A stretch of DNA of 64,000 nucleotides from Xestospongia bergquistia (GCA_963965975.1 OZ014413.1:7652501-7716500); one strand, 5' to 3'. Positions 32,918 through 44,421 are shown, numbered from the stretch's first letter. The notes: generated by a model not told the origin, from the sequence alone. Translations and numbers: made by a program.

Positions 32918-33167
32918 ACTATTTCCTTACTTGCTAATGTTGTACATTATTTTTTTACAATCCATCCATTAAGATATCTATTTATGCACACATCTGTCCA
33001 TTCTGTCTGACTCAAGGTAGTTTTTGTCATATAGCTTGTGTTGTTCATTCATTTTGTATACTTGTTTTAATTAAAATGCTAGTTTGCTATTTAATGTGAT
33101 TATATATTGAATAGCTAAAACTAATTAACTTATTCATAACTACTGGAAGTAAATCCAATTGAAGAAA

Positions 33168-33994
33168 ATGGCTGCTAAGATCGAGGGTCCTTCTTGGTGT
33201 AACTTCTATGATGATGTAACTTGTACTATGATGATGACATCACTATGTGTCATAAGGTTTGGTTTAGGGTGTAGGTGATGGATTTAGATGATGTCATCAT
33301 ATATGATGACATCACTACCTGTCATTTAATGATGATGTCATCAGAGTGAAGTTACACCAAGAACCACCCAAGATCAAGACTATTTCTCAGGTCTCACAGC
33401 ATCATACTAGTAATTGTAAGTTCTTAAAATTTTAAAATCACTTGGTTTTTGTTTCTCTGATTATAATAGTACATTCAGATTGTGACAGTTGGTGGTGGTT
33501 ATCAAGAACAAAGTGTAAGTACTTTTAATGAAGGGGCTTTCCATGTTTCCTTAGAAGATCCTCACAACTGATCCTGACTATCTTCCTCTATCACTATATA
33601 ATAATATATTACCATACTACACTATACCTATGTGGTAAGTTGAGTATGGCCCATAGACAGTGATATATACTTAGTATATTGTAGTGTTGTACTTAGACAT
33701 GTACATATACTTCCAATATCATAACATTATCTATACTTGTACTATAATAATTATAAATGTAAGTTTGTTCCTTTTATCTAGTTATCTGTTTATCTAGAAT
33801 ATATGTCTATATACTTTGTCCATCTTATATTCTATTTAACTTACTACATTTCAATTTTCTCTAGTGGTATATATGGCACTGAAGATTACTACTACCTTAC
33901 TGATCCAATGGTTATCATATTGTTACCCAGTTATCATATTGTTACCCCTTTAATTAAGTTATCTAATGATCACTTACCTCCTGATCTTCAATAA
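33168..33994 (+). pseudogene. Small four-exon gene (copy 2), exon 1 split by a MITE
   Basis: Same gene as 24469-25103: ATG at 33168, exon 2 33470-33514, exon 3 33555-33634, exon 4 33865-33994, all with conserved splice sites and the same lengths (45, 80, 130 nt). Exon 1 holds a 185-bp MITE after the fifth codon, which brings an in-frame TGA. Exon 4 begins with a Phe to Gly change (GIYGTEDYYY). The intact exons 2-4 suggest the insertion is recent, or that another start is used. Confidence 0.55.
33185..33369. mobile_element. 185-bp MITE, 8-bp target duplication (hAT-like)
   Basis: Terminal inverted repeats of 22 bp (left end GGGTCCTTCTTGGTGTAACT, the right end its inverse with two mismatches). 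The flanks are aagatcga (33177-33184) and aagatcaa (33370-33377), an 8-bp target duplication with one difference. Internal tgatgacatcac repeats are arranged in both directions. The empty site is preserved at 24477-24484. It codes for nothing. Confidence 0.9.
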
Positions 33995-34021
33995 TCATTA
34001 TCACAACATGTTAGTTAATGA

Positions 34022-34808
34022 GGTTTGTCCATCTATCCAACCATTCATCCATTGATCATCTATTTGTCCATCTATCCAACTGTTCATCCATTTATGTTCT
34101 TTTTGTCCATCTATCCAACCATTCATCCATTAATCATCTATTTGTCCATCTATCTAGCTGTTCATCCATTGATGATCTATTTGTCCATCTATCCAACCAT
34201 TCATCCATTAATCATCTATTTGTCCATCTATCTAGCTGTTCATCCATTGATGATCTATTTGTCCATCTATCCAACCATTCATCCATTAATCATCTATTTG
34301 TCCATCTATCTAGCTGTTCATCCATTAATGATCTATTTGTCCATCTATCCAACTGTTCATTTATTGATCATCTATTTGTCCATTTATCTAACCATTAATC
34401 CATTAATCATCTATTTGTCCATCTATCCAACCATTCATCCATTCATCATCTATTTGTCCATCTATCCAACCATTCATCCATTAATCATCTATTTGTCCAT
34501 CTATCCAACCATTCATCCATTAATCATACATTTGTCCATCTATCCAACCATTCATCCATTAATCATCTATTTGTCCATCTATCCAACCATTCATCCATTG
34601 ATCATCTATTTGTTCATCTATCCAACCATTCATCCATTGATCATCTATTTGTTTATCTATCCAACCATTCATCCATTGATCATCTATTTGTCCATTTATC
34701 TAACCATTAATCCATTAATCATCTATTTGTCCATCTATCCAACCATTCATCCATTAATCATACATTTGTCCATCTCTCCAACCATTCATCCATTAATCAT
34801 CTATTTGC
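34022..34808. repeat. 39-bp minisatellite (copy 2)
   Basis: About 20 units of a 39-bp repeat (tttgtccatctatccaacc, attcatccattaatcatc). Long reading frames in two frames are by-products of a 39-bp (13-codon) period without stops. A higher-order pattern of paired units (tctagctgttcatcc variants alternating) is visible at 34150-34345. Confidence 0.9.
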
Positions 34809-34937
34809 AAACATTCTACATACTACAAGAATTGGTAAACTCTCCATCATGACAACCTTTTTGATTTATTCATTTAATAAGTTATAATATTATATTTAAC
34901 TTAATAATATTTACAAGTGAACTTAATATTTTTTTAG

Positions 34938-35959
34938 TTGGTTACTATGGAAAGTTAAAATGCTCGACAACTTAAAATAGAGGAAGATCAGAAACAGTTA
35001 AAAGATCTACAAAATTTGAGAGTTAAAATGGAAGCTGATCTGTTTGGTCTGAGATCAGAAAGAACACAGACATTGGAACAAAATGCTCAATTTTTAGAAG
35101 CTTGTGATCTTGAAAAATATACAAAATTTTAGAAAGAGGTAATTATTTGTTTCTCCATTTAACCATCCACTTGTACACTACATGCATTCATCTATCCTAG
35201 TAACCACCCATCCATTCATCCTTCTATCTATACATCCATTTATCTATGCATCCATCCACACACCACTCAGCTATTCATGTACTCATAATTTTATTCACTA
35301 AATGATTTATTCACCTATCTGTCCATTAATCCATGTATCTATCAATTTATCAATACATCCAACTTGAGGAGAAGGACATAGAGATCTCAAAACTTCAAGA
35401 AGCCCTACAATTCCATTCCGAGGGTAGCAGAGAACTCCAACAACATCTTGATGCAGTACTAAATTAAAAAACTGTTCAACAAATTGAAACAAGAATTGAT
35501 AAATACAAAAAGGAAAGAGACACTGCAAAAGAGAACTTGAAACAACTCAAAATAAGTTATGAAGAAATATTAAAGCACTTACAAATACAACATGATGCAG
35601 CTATGACCAAACTCTATACCAGTTTGAAGCAGAAAGTGGAAGATTTTATAGTATTAATGACAAAACCTGAAGAATACAAGTCTAAAAGACAAAAGTATCG
35701 TAAATTGAATCAACGTTTAGATCAAGAGAGAGATGATTTAGCTTTGGAGCTCCATCAGAAAGATGACATTATTGATAGTCATTTGAATGACAATGATAAA
35801 CAGGGGAATGGCTCCGATGACAGAGAGGTGGAGGTACATGTGCCATATGTATTATCTGATTCACCTATTTGTATAAAACCTAACCCATATAGCCATTTTT
35901 CTATGGGATCAATGCATTACTTACCTCTAATGATAGTCAAAATTTCAACTACTCAATAG
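34938..35959 (+). pseudogene. Coiled-coil protein exons, decayed (copy 2)
   Basis: Exon 34938-35138 (after tttttag, before GTAATT): LVTMES, a TAA, then NARQLKIEEDQKQLKDLQ, KMEADLFGLRSERTQTLEQ, and a TAG near its end. The next coding stretch from about 35369 (EKDIEISKLQEAL ...) has a TAA after AVLN, then is open from 35537 to 35959 (LKISYEEILKHLQ, EEYKSKRQKYRKLNQRLDQE, then a non-helical tail ending KISTTQ). Heptad patterns indicate a long coiled coil. Three stops make it non-functional as one protein. Confidence 0.55.
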
Positions 35960-36568
35960 TGAAGTGTTACCCTTGTCTGATGATCCCATTTGCCAACCAC
36001 CAGTCACATGACTTCAGCACTTATTTTATCGTCAGATAAGCCACATCTCAAATTCTCAACACATTATTTTACTGTAAGAATGCTAGACTGCAAAACCATT
36101 TCAACACCCTTTACAAATATAGCATTTCCCTCCAAGCTACTATATAGCACTGGCAGATCTGAGTTCATAGAACTAGTCGGATACACTATGATAGCTGTCT
36201 ACTAGTTTCACTAATTCATAATATTATATTGATATACATATTATGTAATAGAAAATGTCTAAAACCTTTAAACTGACTAGTTTGGAATTTTCTGATAGAA
36301 ATATAGTACCCTATATCACGTATAGACATTGTATTATAAATATATTTCTTTCTAGTAACAAGTTGTAGAATAGTAAAAGTACTGTTGAAGACTATTAATT
36401 GTTAATTGGATCAATTAAAAATCCAATTAATTCTGGTCACGTGGGTGTTGGTGGAGGTGACAAATTTTTCACGCGTTTTCTTGACTGATTGTCAAATTGA
36501 AGCGTGAGAAAGATCTCTTGATAATATAAAAGGTACTCCATTTTTCATGTCTCTATCTTCTCTACGAC

Positions 36569-37012
36569 TCGCCTCGTCGCTGGATCATCTCGTCACTTCG
36601 TTGGATCGACTCGCCTCGTCGCTGGATCATCTCGTCACTTCGTTGGATCGATTCGCCTCGTCGTTGGATCATCTCGTCACTTCGCTGGATCATCTTTTTC
36701 TTTTAGTTATGTCATCTTTATTTATTTCTTTTCTTTTTTTATTTTATTTTTTAATTCTTTGTTTGTGTAAAGATTTTTATTTTCACCCTTCGTTTCTACA
36801 GGACTCAACTTGGAAGTTCTTAGTGATTGGCTGATGTTCTTGACTGTTCTTCTCTCTGTTCTCTGATGTTCTTGACTGTTCTTCTCTGATGTTTTTGACT
36901 GTTCTTCTTTGATGTTCTTGACTGTTCTTCTCTGATGTTCTTGACTGTTCTTCTTTGATGTTCTTGACTGTTCTTCTCTGATGTTATTGACTGTTCTCTG
37001 ACGTTCTCTTGA
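36569..37012. repeat. 42-bp and 23-bp tandem repeats (copy 2)
   Basis: Same two repeat arrays as 27399-27521 and 27662-27845, with single-base differences. Confidence 0.85.
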
Positions 37013-37160
37013 TGCAAAAGATGAGTCGCTCTCCTGCTCACTCTTTCCTGTCTTCCTTCAAGCCTTCTTTCCTTTCTTTTATTTTTTATTTTTTTTTATT
37101 TTGGGCTATCTAGCCTATCTACACCATACACACACTCATACAATCTCTAAAAATCATATT

Positions 37161-37225
37161 CCCCCTGCCGCCTGGCGGCCAAAAAAAAATTTTTTTAATA
37201 TCCAAGGCCGCCAGGTGGCGGGGGG
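37161..37225. repeat. GC-rich 20-bp hairpin (copy 2)
   Basis: Same arms as 27991-28055, loop of A9/T7. Both arms are unchanged between duplicates. Confidence 0.85.
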
Positions 37226-37475
37226 AACCTCTGATCTTCTAGGGTGCGTGTGTGTGTGTGCTGTGTGTGTGTGTAGGCTGGTAGTCCTTTTTCATTTCCT
37301 CTGTCTCTCTTCACTCTCTATCCATTCATTGTCACCAGTTCAGTTATGACTACTCTTTTTCTTTCCCTGCAGGAGCAGCACTGTTGAAAAGGTGAGCTAC
37401 CTCTCCATCCATCACTTCTTTAGTAATCCAGTTGTTCCAGATTACTTTCTTTTTCTTCCTCTATGCTCTCTACTT

Positions 37476-37625
37476 GTGGACTGACTGGAAGACTCTTGTG
37501 GACTGACTGAAGGGCTCTTGTGGACTTGTGGACTGACAGGAAGACTCTTGTGGACTGACTGGAAGGCTCTTGTGGACTGACTGGAAGACTCTTGTGGACT
37601 GATTGGAGGACTCTTGGGGACTCTT
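37476..37625. repeat. 22-bp tandem repeat (copy 2)
   Basis: Units of ggactgactggaagactctt plus gt, with a different order of variants from copy 1. Confidence 0.8.
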
Positions 37626-38682
37626 CAACTATGGAGACTGTCTTATTTTATTTTTTTATTTTTTTACTGTAATTTTTAATGCTCTTCTTTATAGTTTGTT
37701 TGTATATTGTTTTAAAATTATCAAAAACATTTTTTAATCTAAACTTTGTCAAAAGTCAATCTTCTCTTAAAATTATTTATTAATCTTCAAATCAAACATT
37801 CTATTTTTTTTTAAACTTTGAAATTGTTTCATGACAATTGAGTTAGTTAAGAATTGAGTTTTTTACAACTACAATAGACACTGAATATCTTAGTAATCTT
37901 TTTACAACTAATGTATTATACCAATATAGATCATTTTTTATATTATTGTTAATTGTTCATTTGGAAAACTAAGAACTTTATTAATAGTAGTTTGTATCAT
38001 ATGATCATTAATGTTTTTAGCAAAAAGCTGTACCAATTAATTAATAATCTTTTTTTTAATAATTAATTAAAAATTTATTAAGTTTTTACTGTTCTCTGCA
38101 ATGTAGTATGTCCCGCGAAAATATTGGTGGTCACGCGTTTGTTGTTCCTTCCTAGGTGTGTGCTTGTGATAATTTCCCGCCTAGCCAACGTGTGAATTCT
38201 CATTGGCTGGAGACCTTTGATCCTTTGACTGGACTCTCTCCCTCCTTTAATTGACTCTTTCCGTTTTAGTGTTCCACTATATTCACTTACTTTATCATAG
38301 AATGTGCCAAGAACAAGATTATTGAGAGGGAGTGTCAAAAGAACACTTCATATTTATGGATGTTATGTAGCCATGTTTGATCAATGGATAAACAAAACAA
38401 TGATTGGAGGTAGTATGTTAGAAACTTAACATTTGAGTATAATTTGACTATAGTTCTCCTATCAGTTATTTTAATCAACTTCACAGCTACTGTATATAGC
38501 AGTAATAATTAGCATAAGAATGAGACTTTTTAATAAAGTGTCATTCCCATATCATAGATTGATTCTCATACCATATCATAAAGATTGTATGAAAAGAAGT
38601 CTCATTTCCAATCCTCATGTTTCATTCTCGTATATAGAAAGTAATAGATGCTATGCTTCAAAATTTAAATCTCATCTTTTAG

Positions 38683-38866
38683 ATTATCCAAACTTGAAGA
38701 AGAGAACAAAACTTTACATCAAATATCTAATCAGCTCTCATCAGAAATAGAGGAGTATTGGAAACAAGCTAGGGTACTTGTTCAAGATTTAGAAACTAAC
38801 ACTAGAGAAGTTGAAATAATAAGAGAATATTTACTGAGAACTGAACAAAACAGAATTGTCTCTGAA
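38683..38866 (+). CDS. Coiled-coil exon (copy 2)
   Basis: Same 184-nt exon as 29497-29680 between catcttttag and GTATGT. It differs at a few codons (HQISNQLSSEIEEYWKQ, RIVSE) and stays open. Confidence 0.6.
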
Positions 38867-39244
38867 GTATGTTAACATCAAATTGTGTCTATCTGGACAT
38901 TTCATACAAGTATGTTCGTTTATCCATTTGAATCACTATACATCCATTGATTACATATAAATTAACCATCATGTTATTTATTTATTAATCCATTCATCTC
39001 TCAATTCTTTGATAGACCTATGTATGTATCCATTAATCAATGTATTTGTCCATTTTTATAATAGTGAGTGATGTACTAAATTTCAACAAACAATTGGTGA
39101 AATGACATGAATGACTGTAAGTTCCCATTTCTTAACTACTCAATTCCAATTTTTGTATGTGATAAAAATGCATTCATGTCCTTATGGTCATCTCACAAGA
39201 GAATATATAGATAGAGAAATTAATTTAATTTTTTTACTCAAAAT

Positions 39245-40130
39245 GTGTCACAAAATCTCCAAATTTTATTTAAAGGTGTCATAGCTATCAGACATGCTTT
39301 GCTAAATATTGCAGAGAAAGAAAAATTAGAAATGACTTTTCCAGATTTCATTAACAGGAGTGCATGACAGCATTCTCTCCATATTTAAGGAGAGAAATAG
39401 CACCTTTATCCGATGGTTGGTTACATTGTGTACTGTTGGGAGGAAGACACAGTGACATTACTATATATGATTTTCTCATTTATATATGAAATCAGGCATG
39501 AAATGAGACAAATGACCATCCATTAGTATCAATAATGGATGAGCTGCTGTGGCATATCATAGTAATTGAGAAGTAAACCAATCAGAGAATGTTTCTTTTT
39601 GATCCACCCACTTTCCAACAAACCATATATAGTTTCTGGAACTTCCCCTACATCCATTCAATCTTGTAATGGTCGTAATTCAAAAATTTTCTAGGAATCA
39701 TGCAGTAGCCTGCAGCACTAACACAAACTAGAACAGTAAATTGGCTCTTCTTGCCATTAGTAAGAGATGTTGGATGCTTTATACATTTTACAACTACTTT
39801 TGATGGAGGTGGATTTAGTGGAATTCCCATCTCATCTAAATAAATTAAACAATTGGCATTGGTACTCTTGTAATCCTTCCTTAGACAAGGTTTGATATAA
39901 TAAATCAAAGTATTTTTCTAGTGCCACTTTATTTGTTCCAATACCTCTAGCATGAGAAACGCATTTCCTTACTCTTAATGATAATTCTGTGTGCTTATGA
40001 AAGATGTCCACCAGCTAGTTGCTACATTAGCCTTTATTCCCTTTTGATTGATCACCTGTCATGCAATAGTAATAGCTTCTTTTCTTGTATGAGCAGAGCC
40101 TAACTTCACACTGTTTATTTAAAAAATAGT
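39245..40130 (-). mobile_element. pogo-family transposase remnant C
   Basis: Minus strand. 39908-39648 is open for 86 codons and holds the first catalytic block: LIYLDEMGIPLNPPPSKVVV, then KKSQFTVLVCVSAAG and PRKFLNY. This matches the DE(T)G...P..V...SQITVL.C..A.G pattern of pogo/Tigger/Jerky transposases. 39550-39510 gives the LILMDGH block. 39990-39920 gives the LSLR...RGIGTNK segment. C-terminal blocks continue to 39247. The frame is broken between these parts. The left side of the same remnant is at 23535-23893. Confidence 0.8.
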
Positions 40131-40244
40131 GACAAGTTTGTTTTTTCAACAGCGTCTAAGTGCTTGTTGTGACCACGTCTAGCTTTAAGTGATACTTTAC
40201 CTAACACATAATTATAAAGGGTAGATTAGGCTAGATCATATTCC

Positions 40245-40247
40245 TCT

Positions 40248-40284
<37 letters not shown>

Positions 40285-40315
40285 AAAATTATATTATATA
40301 TATATATATAATACA
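40245..40315. repeat. (TA)n microsatellite
   Basis: Alternating TA broken by one ctaaaat stretch. Confidence 0.9.
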
Positions 40316-40325
40316 TGTAACACAG

Positions 40326-40719
40326 GAGATAGTTGGTGGAACAAAGACTATGAAGGAAGACTTGAAGTGTGTATAAATCAAGTCTGGAGTACAGTGTGTA
40401 GTATATACTGGGATAGTGTTGACATAAGAGTAGCCTGCAGACAACTTGGATACCGACAACTAGGTTTGTTGTTCTTTAATAGTACATTGTTAGTGATATA
40501 ATATTATTAATAGGTAGATTCATATATGGCAGTAGTACTTATGGACAAGAAAATGGTCCAGTAATGTTTGGTTACATGTACTGTAATGGAAATGAAGGTT
40601 CTTTATTTGATTGTAATAGGAGTGTGTTCAATGTAACCTCTTTCTGTTCTGATCATTACAATGATGTAGGATTAAAATGTGAACATACAGTTCTACAAAG
40701 AAATACTAAATTTCTTTGA
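40326..40719 (+). CDS. SRCR domain, two exons (partial gene)
   Basis: Exon 40326-40463, after acceptor gtaacacag, encodes DSWWNKDYEGRLEVCINQVW, STVCS, then VACRQLGY. Donor GTTTGT. Exon 40514-40719 (acceptor attaatag) encodes IYGSSTYGQENGPVMFGYMYC, EGSLFDCNRS and SFCSDHYNDVGLKCE. Both junctions are phase 1. Together they make one scavenger-receptor cysteine-rich domain with six cysteines, as found in secreted and surface receptors. No exons before it were found. After GLKCE it reads HTVLQRNTKFL and a stop that lies in transporter leader sequence, so the 3' end of the gene seems to have been replaced. Confidence 0.8.
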
Positions 40720-41165
40720 TGAAGGACTCAATAGATAGTTGTAAGATGAATTACAAAATGTTTATGTTCATTCATTGTTGTCCCTTAGTGTGCTTATAGT
40801 GTTAGTATGTTTTGATTGTGTTCAAAAGTTTATTCTAGCTGAATGTCCTCATACTATGCAGGATTGCTAATTAGGAGACTAGAATATGGTACATAAACTA
40901 TATAGCATTTAACTTGTACATTTAACTCTGGCAGGCTTTGGTTGTTACTGGGAATATTATGCTGTTAAGATATATATAATCTTAGTCCTTGTCTACACTA
41001 TTGCTGCATATAAATACATGTTCAAGTCTTGACAATGTCACGAACTATATATCTGAATTCAATGAGAAAAGTATTGTAACAGAATATAATAAGAAACTAG
41101 AGCAGGAATATTGTATTGACAATGAATGTTGATGATAATGATGATGTGACAGTGACACCACTTCA
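40717..41165 (+). pseudogene. POT-like transporter remnant, copy 6
   Basis: Begins like the 59984 and 50225 copies (MKDSIDSCKMNYKMFMFIH for MEGSRGCCNMKYKNVCVH), then jumps to the TM11 segment (cctcatactatgcaggattg), TM12 and a shortened acidic tail. More than two thirds of the gene is deleted. Confidence 0.8.
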
Positions 41166-41169
41166 ACTG

Positions 41170-42122
41170 ATGTTAATTCTACTTATGCATATAAAGTGTT
41201 TAATGCTTTTAATGGACAATGACCTGTTTTGTTTTCACTATTTTACTTTTAAAATATTTCTAGTTAATTAGTACATTCTGTTTCATCTGTAACATTGTGA
41301 GTTTACTATTTGCATAAAAAGCATTTTAGGTATATTTAGATAAAATTTGGTAAACTTAATGAGTTAATTCATCTATTTATAAAAATATTTTAGCATATCA
41401 CATAACTTGCTAGTGTTAAATTTGACTCATTATTGGAATTTCATTTAATTTTAGTCTTATATGAAAAGCCTTCATTTCATTTGGTGAACACAAATACAGT
41501 ATACTGATTGACGCAAAACTGAATTATAAGACAATTGATTTTTTCTATTATATATGAAAGAGATGTATGTTGTCTATTATGTCTTGCATTACTGAAATAT
41601 ATTTTGAAACAAATATTATTAATGCAGTAGATAATACAATCAACTTTTTATTTTTTTGTAACATCCAGTTCTATGCAATGAATTACAATCAATATGTGAG
41701 AATTCAAACAGAGATAAAAAGAGCTTGTGGATTCTTTTTACTGTTGCGACATAACTGTATTTAATTAATATTAACAGGAGCCCATGTACTTCTCATCTTA
41801 CATAGCAAGTATGGTTGTAGGTACCAGAGATTACTTATTTAACACCATTTTGATTTAGCTCTGCAAAAGTACTAAGTGCCAACATCTCCATGTTGATAAG
41901 TGATCTTTTAAAAGTAATAATTATTAATGATGATATCTTATTATACAAAGTAATGGTGTCTAAGACATTCATCAAAAAACAAGAGTTGATCATCCTTTGT
42001 TGATTTGTTGAAGCATATACTGAAAGTCTTATCTTTTTATGTCACATTTAATATAGCTGTTATGAATTATCTAATATCAATGAAAGAGTTATTATTATAT
42101 AATAATTATATTAGTAAGACTA

Positions 42123-42201
<79 letters not shown>

Positions 42202-42570
42202 ATTGTTTTAACCTTATACATATCAATATTCACTATTTATAAACAATTCTTATAGTAGTATAATTTGAAAAATGTGTCTTCATGTGTGAAGGTCTTTATG
42301 TGTTATAGTGAATGTAAACAGTTACATAAGCAATACCTATTACTGATTATGTACCACTCGATTTCAGGCATTGAAATGTTATTAAATAATAAAATGTTAT
42401 TATTATTGTTATTAAACATTATGTAATGATGTTATTACTCACTAGATTATTGTGTATTCTGCTAAAATGGATTAATTTGACGTAATAATTTTTGTATGTG
42501 TGTGTGTCTGTCTGTCTATGTGCATGTATGTGTCTGTGCATGTGCATGAATATATGTATATATATATATA
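41170..42570. other. Spacer with duplicated 3' flank and (TA)n
   Basis: About 41265-41650 matches 50560-50900. A long (TA)n lies at 42125-42198, and a tgtg/tatg tract at about 42500-42575. No gene seen. Confidence 0.55.
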
Positions 42571-42573
42571 TAT

Positions 42574-42717
42574 ATTGTTATTGTTATGACTGTGTATTGA
42601 AACTATAAATGTAATGATTATGTAAACAGTAAAAATTATTATAAGACATATACTACTGCTTTTTTGTACATTTGCTGATACAAAATAGACACTGCAAAGA
42701 CCATAAAGCAGAGTTAA
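42574..42717 (+). promoter_or_regulatory. Conserved 5' leader of intact copy 7
   Basis: Short (TA)n then the array leader (ttatgactgtgtattgaaac, gtaaacagtaaaaattatt, catatactactgc, cataaagcagagtta), ending at ATG 42718. Confidence 0.6.
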
Positions 42718-44421
42718 ATGGCAGAATCACAACCTTTAATATCTAGTAACTCTTCAGGTAAAAATATATTGATTTCTTGTTATATTAGCAGATGTAAAAA
42801 TGTTTGTGTTCAATCAAAAGGAGCAATATTAGTTTTAGTTATCAGTATTCTACTGGCTAATATTACTATTATAACTGGAGCTCTTTCTACACATTTTATT
42901 GACAAATATTCCTTTCTTATATTTGCTGCAATTGGACTGTACTATCTTTTCTACCCTATCCTTGGTTTGTTAGGTGAGAAATGGATGAGATATAAAGTAT
43001 TGATAATTGGAATGGTATTAATATGTGTGGGATTTGTCATCATAACAGTATGTTCAGTGGGTCTATATTTTATACAGCTTGATAGCATTACAGCTGTGAC
43101 CTTATCGATAATTGTAACTTGTCCTTTCTTTCTTGGGTATGGCTTGTTTCAGGCTAATGTGATCCAGTTTGGTACTGATCAACTTCAGTTTTCTCCTTCT
43201 GAAGAGTTGAGCAGTTTTATTTACTGGTTTTTGTACATGTATTATTGCCCACTAGCTGTAGTACTTGTAATGGCATCTATTGTAACAGGATTAGTACATA
43301 ATAACACTATCTATTATGTTTTTATTGTTATATTTGGCTCTGGTTATGTTTTTGTTATCTTTGCAATCTTGTCTTTTTGTTGTTTTAAACGTCACTTTGT
43401 TATTGAGCCAGCTCAACACAACAATCCTGTCAAATTAATATGGAGAGTAATAAAGTATGCTTGGAAACACAAACAACCAGTGAGACGTAGTGCCTTTACA
43501 TTTGGTGAATCTCCTCCTTCAAGATTAGATTTAGCTAAAGAGAGATATGGAGGACCATTTACTACTGTACAAGTAGAAGATGTGAAAAGTTTTTTGTACA
43601 TATTCAGTACACTTCTGGGAACCTTTGCATATGGCCTTCTTGACACTAAATCAAAGATTTTAGATCAATACTTACGAGTCGTACGACTAAAAGATGTCAC
43701 GTATTACAATTTGATGGAAAGTATGCTATTAATATATCCTCTGGCTATACCATATTGTGTGATCTTATTTGCTGTTCCTTTATATCAATTTGTAATTATT
43801 CCTTTCTTCTCTCAATTTATTCCTAGTATGTTGAAACGTATATGGATTGGATTAGTGGCACTGTTAGTAGAGTCTGTAATGACAACTGTTATTAGCTATA
43901 TGATAAATCATGACTTTGGAAATGTTTCAATTAATGATGATAATTGTTTGTCATTTACTGACAACATAACATTTGAAAATGCATTACAATCAAATGAACT
44001 CACATTACCTTATTATATCATGGCTGTCCCTCAGTTTTTTGCTGGTATTACTATTTTTTTGGTTAGGTTCGCAAGTTTTGAATTTATTTTAGCTCAAGGT
44101 CCTCGTACTATGCAAGGATTGTTAATCGGAATATGGTTCATTAATAATAATATTTATTGTGTACATCTAACTCTTGTAAGCTCACAATATGGTTGTTACT
44201 GGGAGTATTATGCTGTTAAGACAGGAGTTGCCTTCATTTCAGTCATTGTTTTCACTTTTGCTGCATATAAATACAAGTATAGACAACGTAATGAACTATC
44301 TGATGTTAATGAGAGAATTATCATTACAGAATATATCGAACGACAACTAGAGCAGAAATATGGCATCGAAGATAAAGAAAATGACATCAATGATGATGAT
44401 AGTGATCACGATTACAACTGA
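42718..44421 (+). CDS. POT/PTR2 (SLC15)-like 12-TM MFS transporter, intact
   Basis: Single-exon gene, 567 residues. About twelve hydrophobic segments: 36-58, 64-86, 94-117, 123-148, 165-191, 196-223, 288-308, 333-363, 373-397, 428-458, 463-487, 494-518. POT-type marks are the loop after TM2 (PILGLLGEKWMRYK, 80-93), NVIQFGTDQ at 147-155 (POT: N.x.FG.DQ), and FEFILAQGPRTMQGLLIG at 454-471 (POT: E...AQ.P..M.GLL.G). The TM6-TM7 cytoplasmic loop, 224-287, carries PSRLDLAKERYGGPFTT. The last about 50 residues are cytoplasmic and acidic (ENDINDDDSDHDYN). An NIT glycosylation site lies in the TM9-TM10 loop (416-418). The POT helix-1 motif ExxERF is absent. Family assignment is by motif; the substrate is unknown, with oligopeptides or related solutes only by analogy. 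Confidence 0.85.
   Translation: MAESQPLISSNSSGKNILISCYISRCKNVCVQSKGAILVLVISILLANITIITGALSTHFIDKYSFLIFAAIGLYYLFYPILGLLGEKWMRYKVLIIGMVLICVGFVIITVCSVGLYFIQLDSITAVTLSIIVTCPFFLGYGLFQANVIQFGTDQLQFSPSEELSSFIYWFLYMYYCPLAVVLVMASIVTGLVHNNTIYYVFIVIFGSGYVFVIFAILSFCCFKRHFVIEPAQHNNPVKLIWRVIKYAWKHKQPVRRSAFTFGESPPSRLDLAKERYGGPFTTVQVEDVKSFLYIFSTLLGTFAYGLLDTKSKILDQYLRVVRLKDVTYYNLMESMLLIYPLAIPYCVILFAVPLYQFVIIPFFSQFIPSMLKRIWIGLVALLVESVMTTVISYMINHDFGNVSINDDNCLSFTDNITFENALQSNELTLPYYIMAVPQFFAGITIFLVRFASFEFILAQGPRTMQGLLIGIWFINNNIYCVHLTLVSSQYGCYWEYYAVKTGVAFISVIVFTFAAYKYKYRQRNELSDVNERIIITEYIERQLEQKYGIEDKENDINDDDSDHDYN

Larger units (their letters stand above)
32889..39574. repeat. Segmental duplication, copy 2
   Basis: Counterpart of 24189-30388. 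Both ends continue naturally into the genes or elements they cut (apolipoprotein-L-like at the left, pogo at the right), so this is probably the parent locus. It carries the MITE in exon 1 and keeps the coiled-coil exon lost from copy 1. Confidence 0.85.

Noticed and set aside
34022-34808. CRISPR-like regular repeats
   Set aside because: Contiguous 39-bp units with no unique spacers, in a eukaryotic genome; an ordinary minisatellite.
24189-39574. Long direct repeats as LTRs of one giant element
   Set aside because: The repeated blocks contain spliced host-like genes and cut through other features at their ends; no polyprotein lies between in proper order. A segmental duplication fits.
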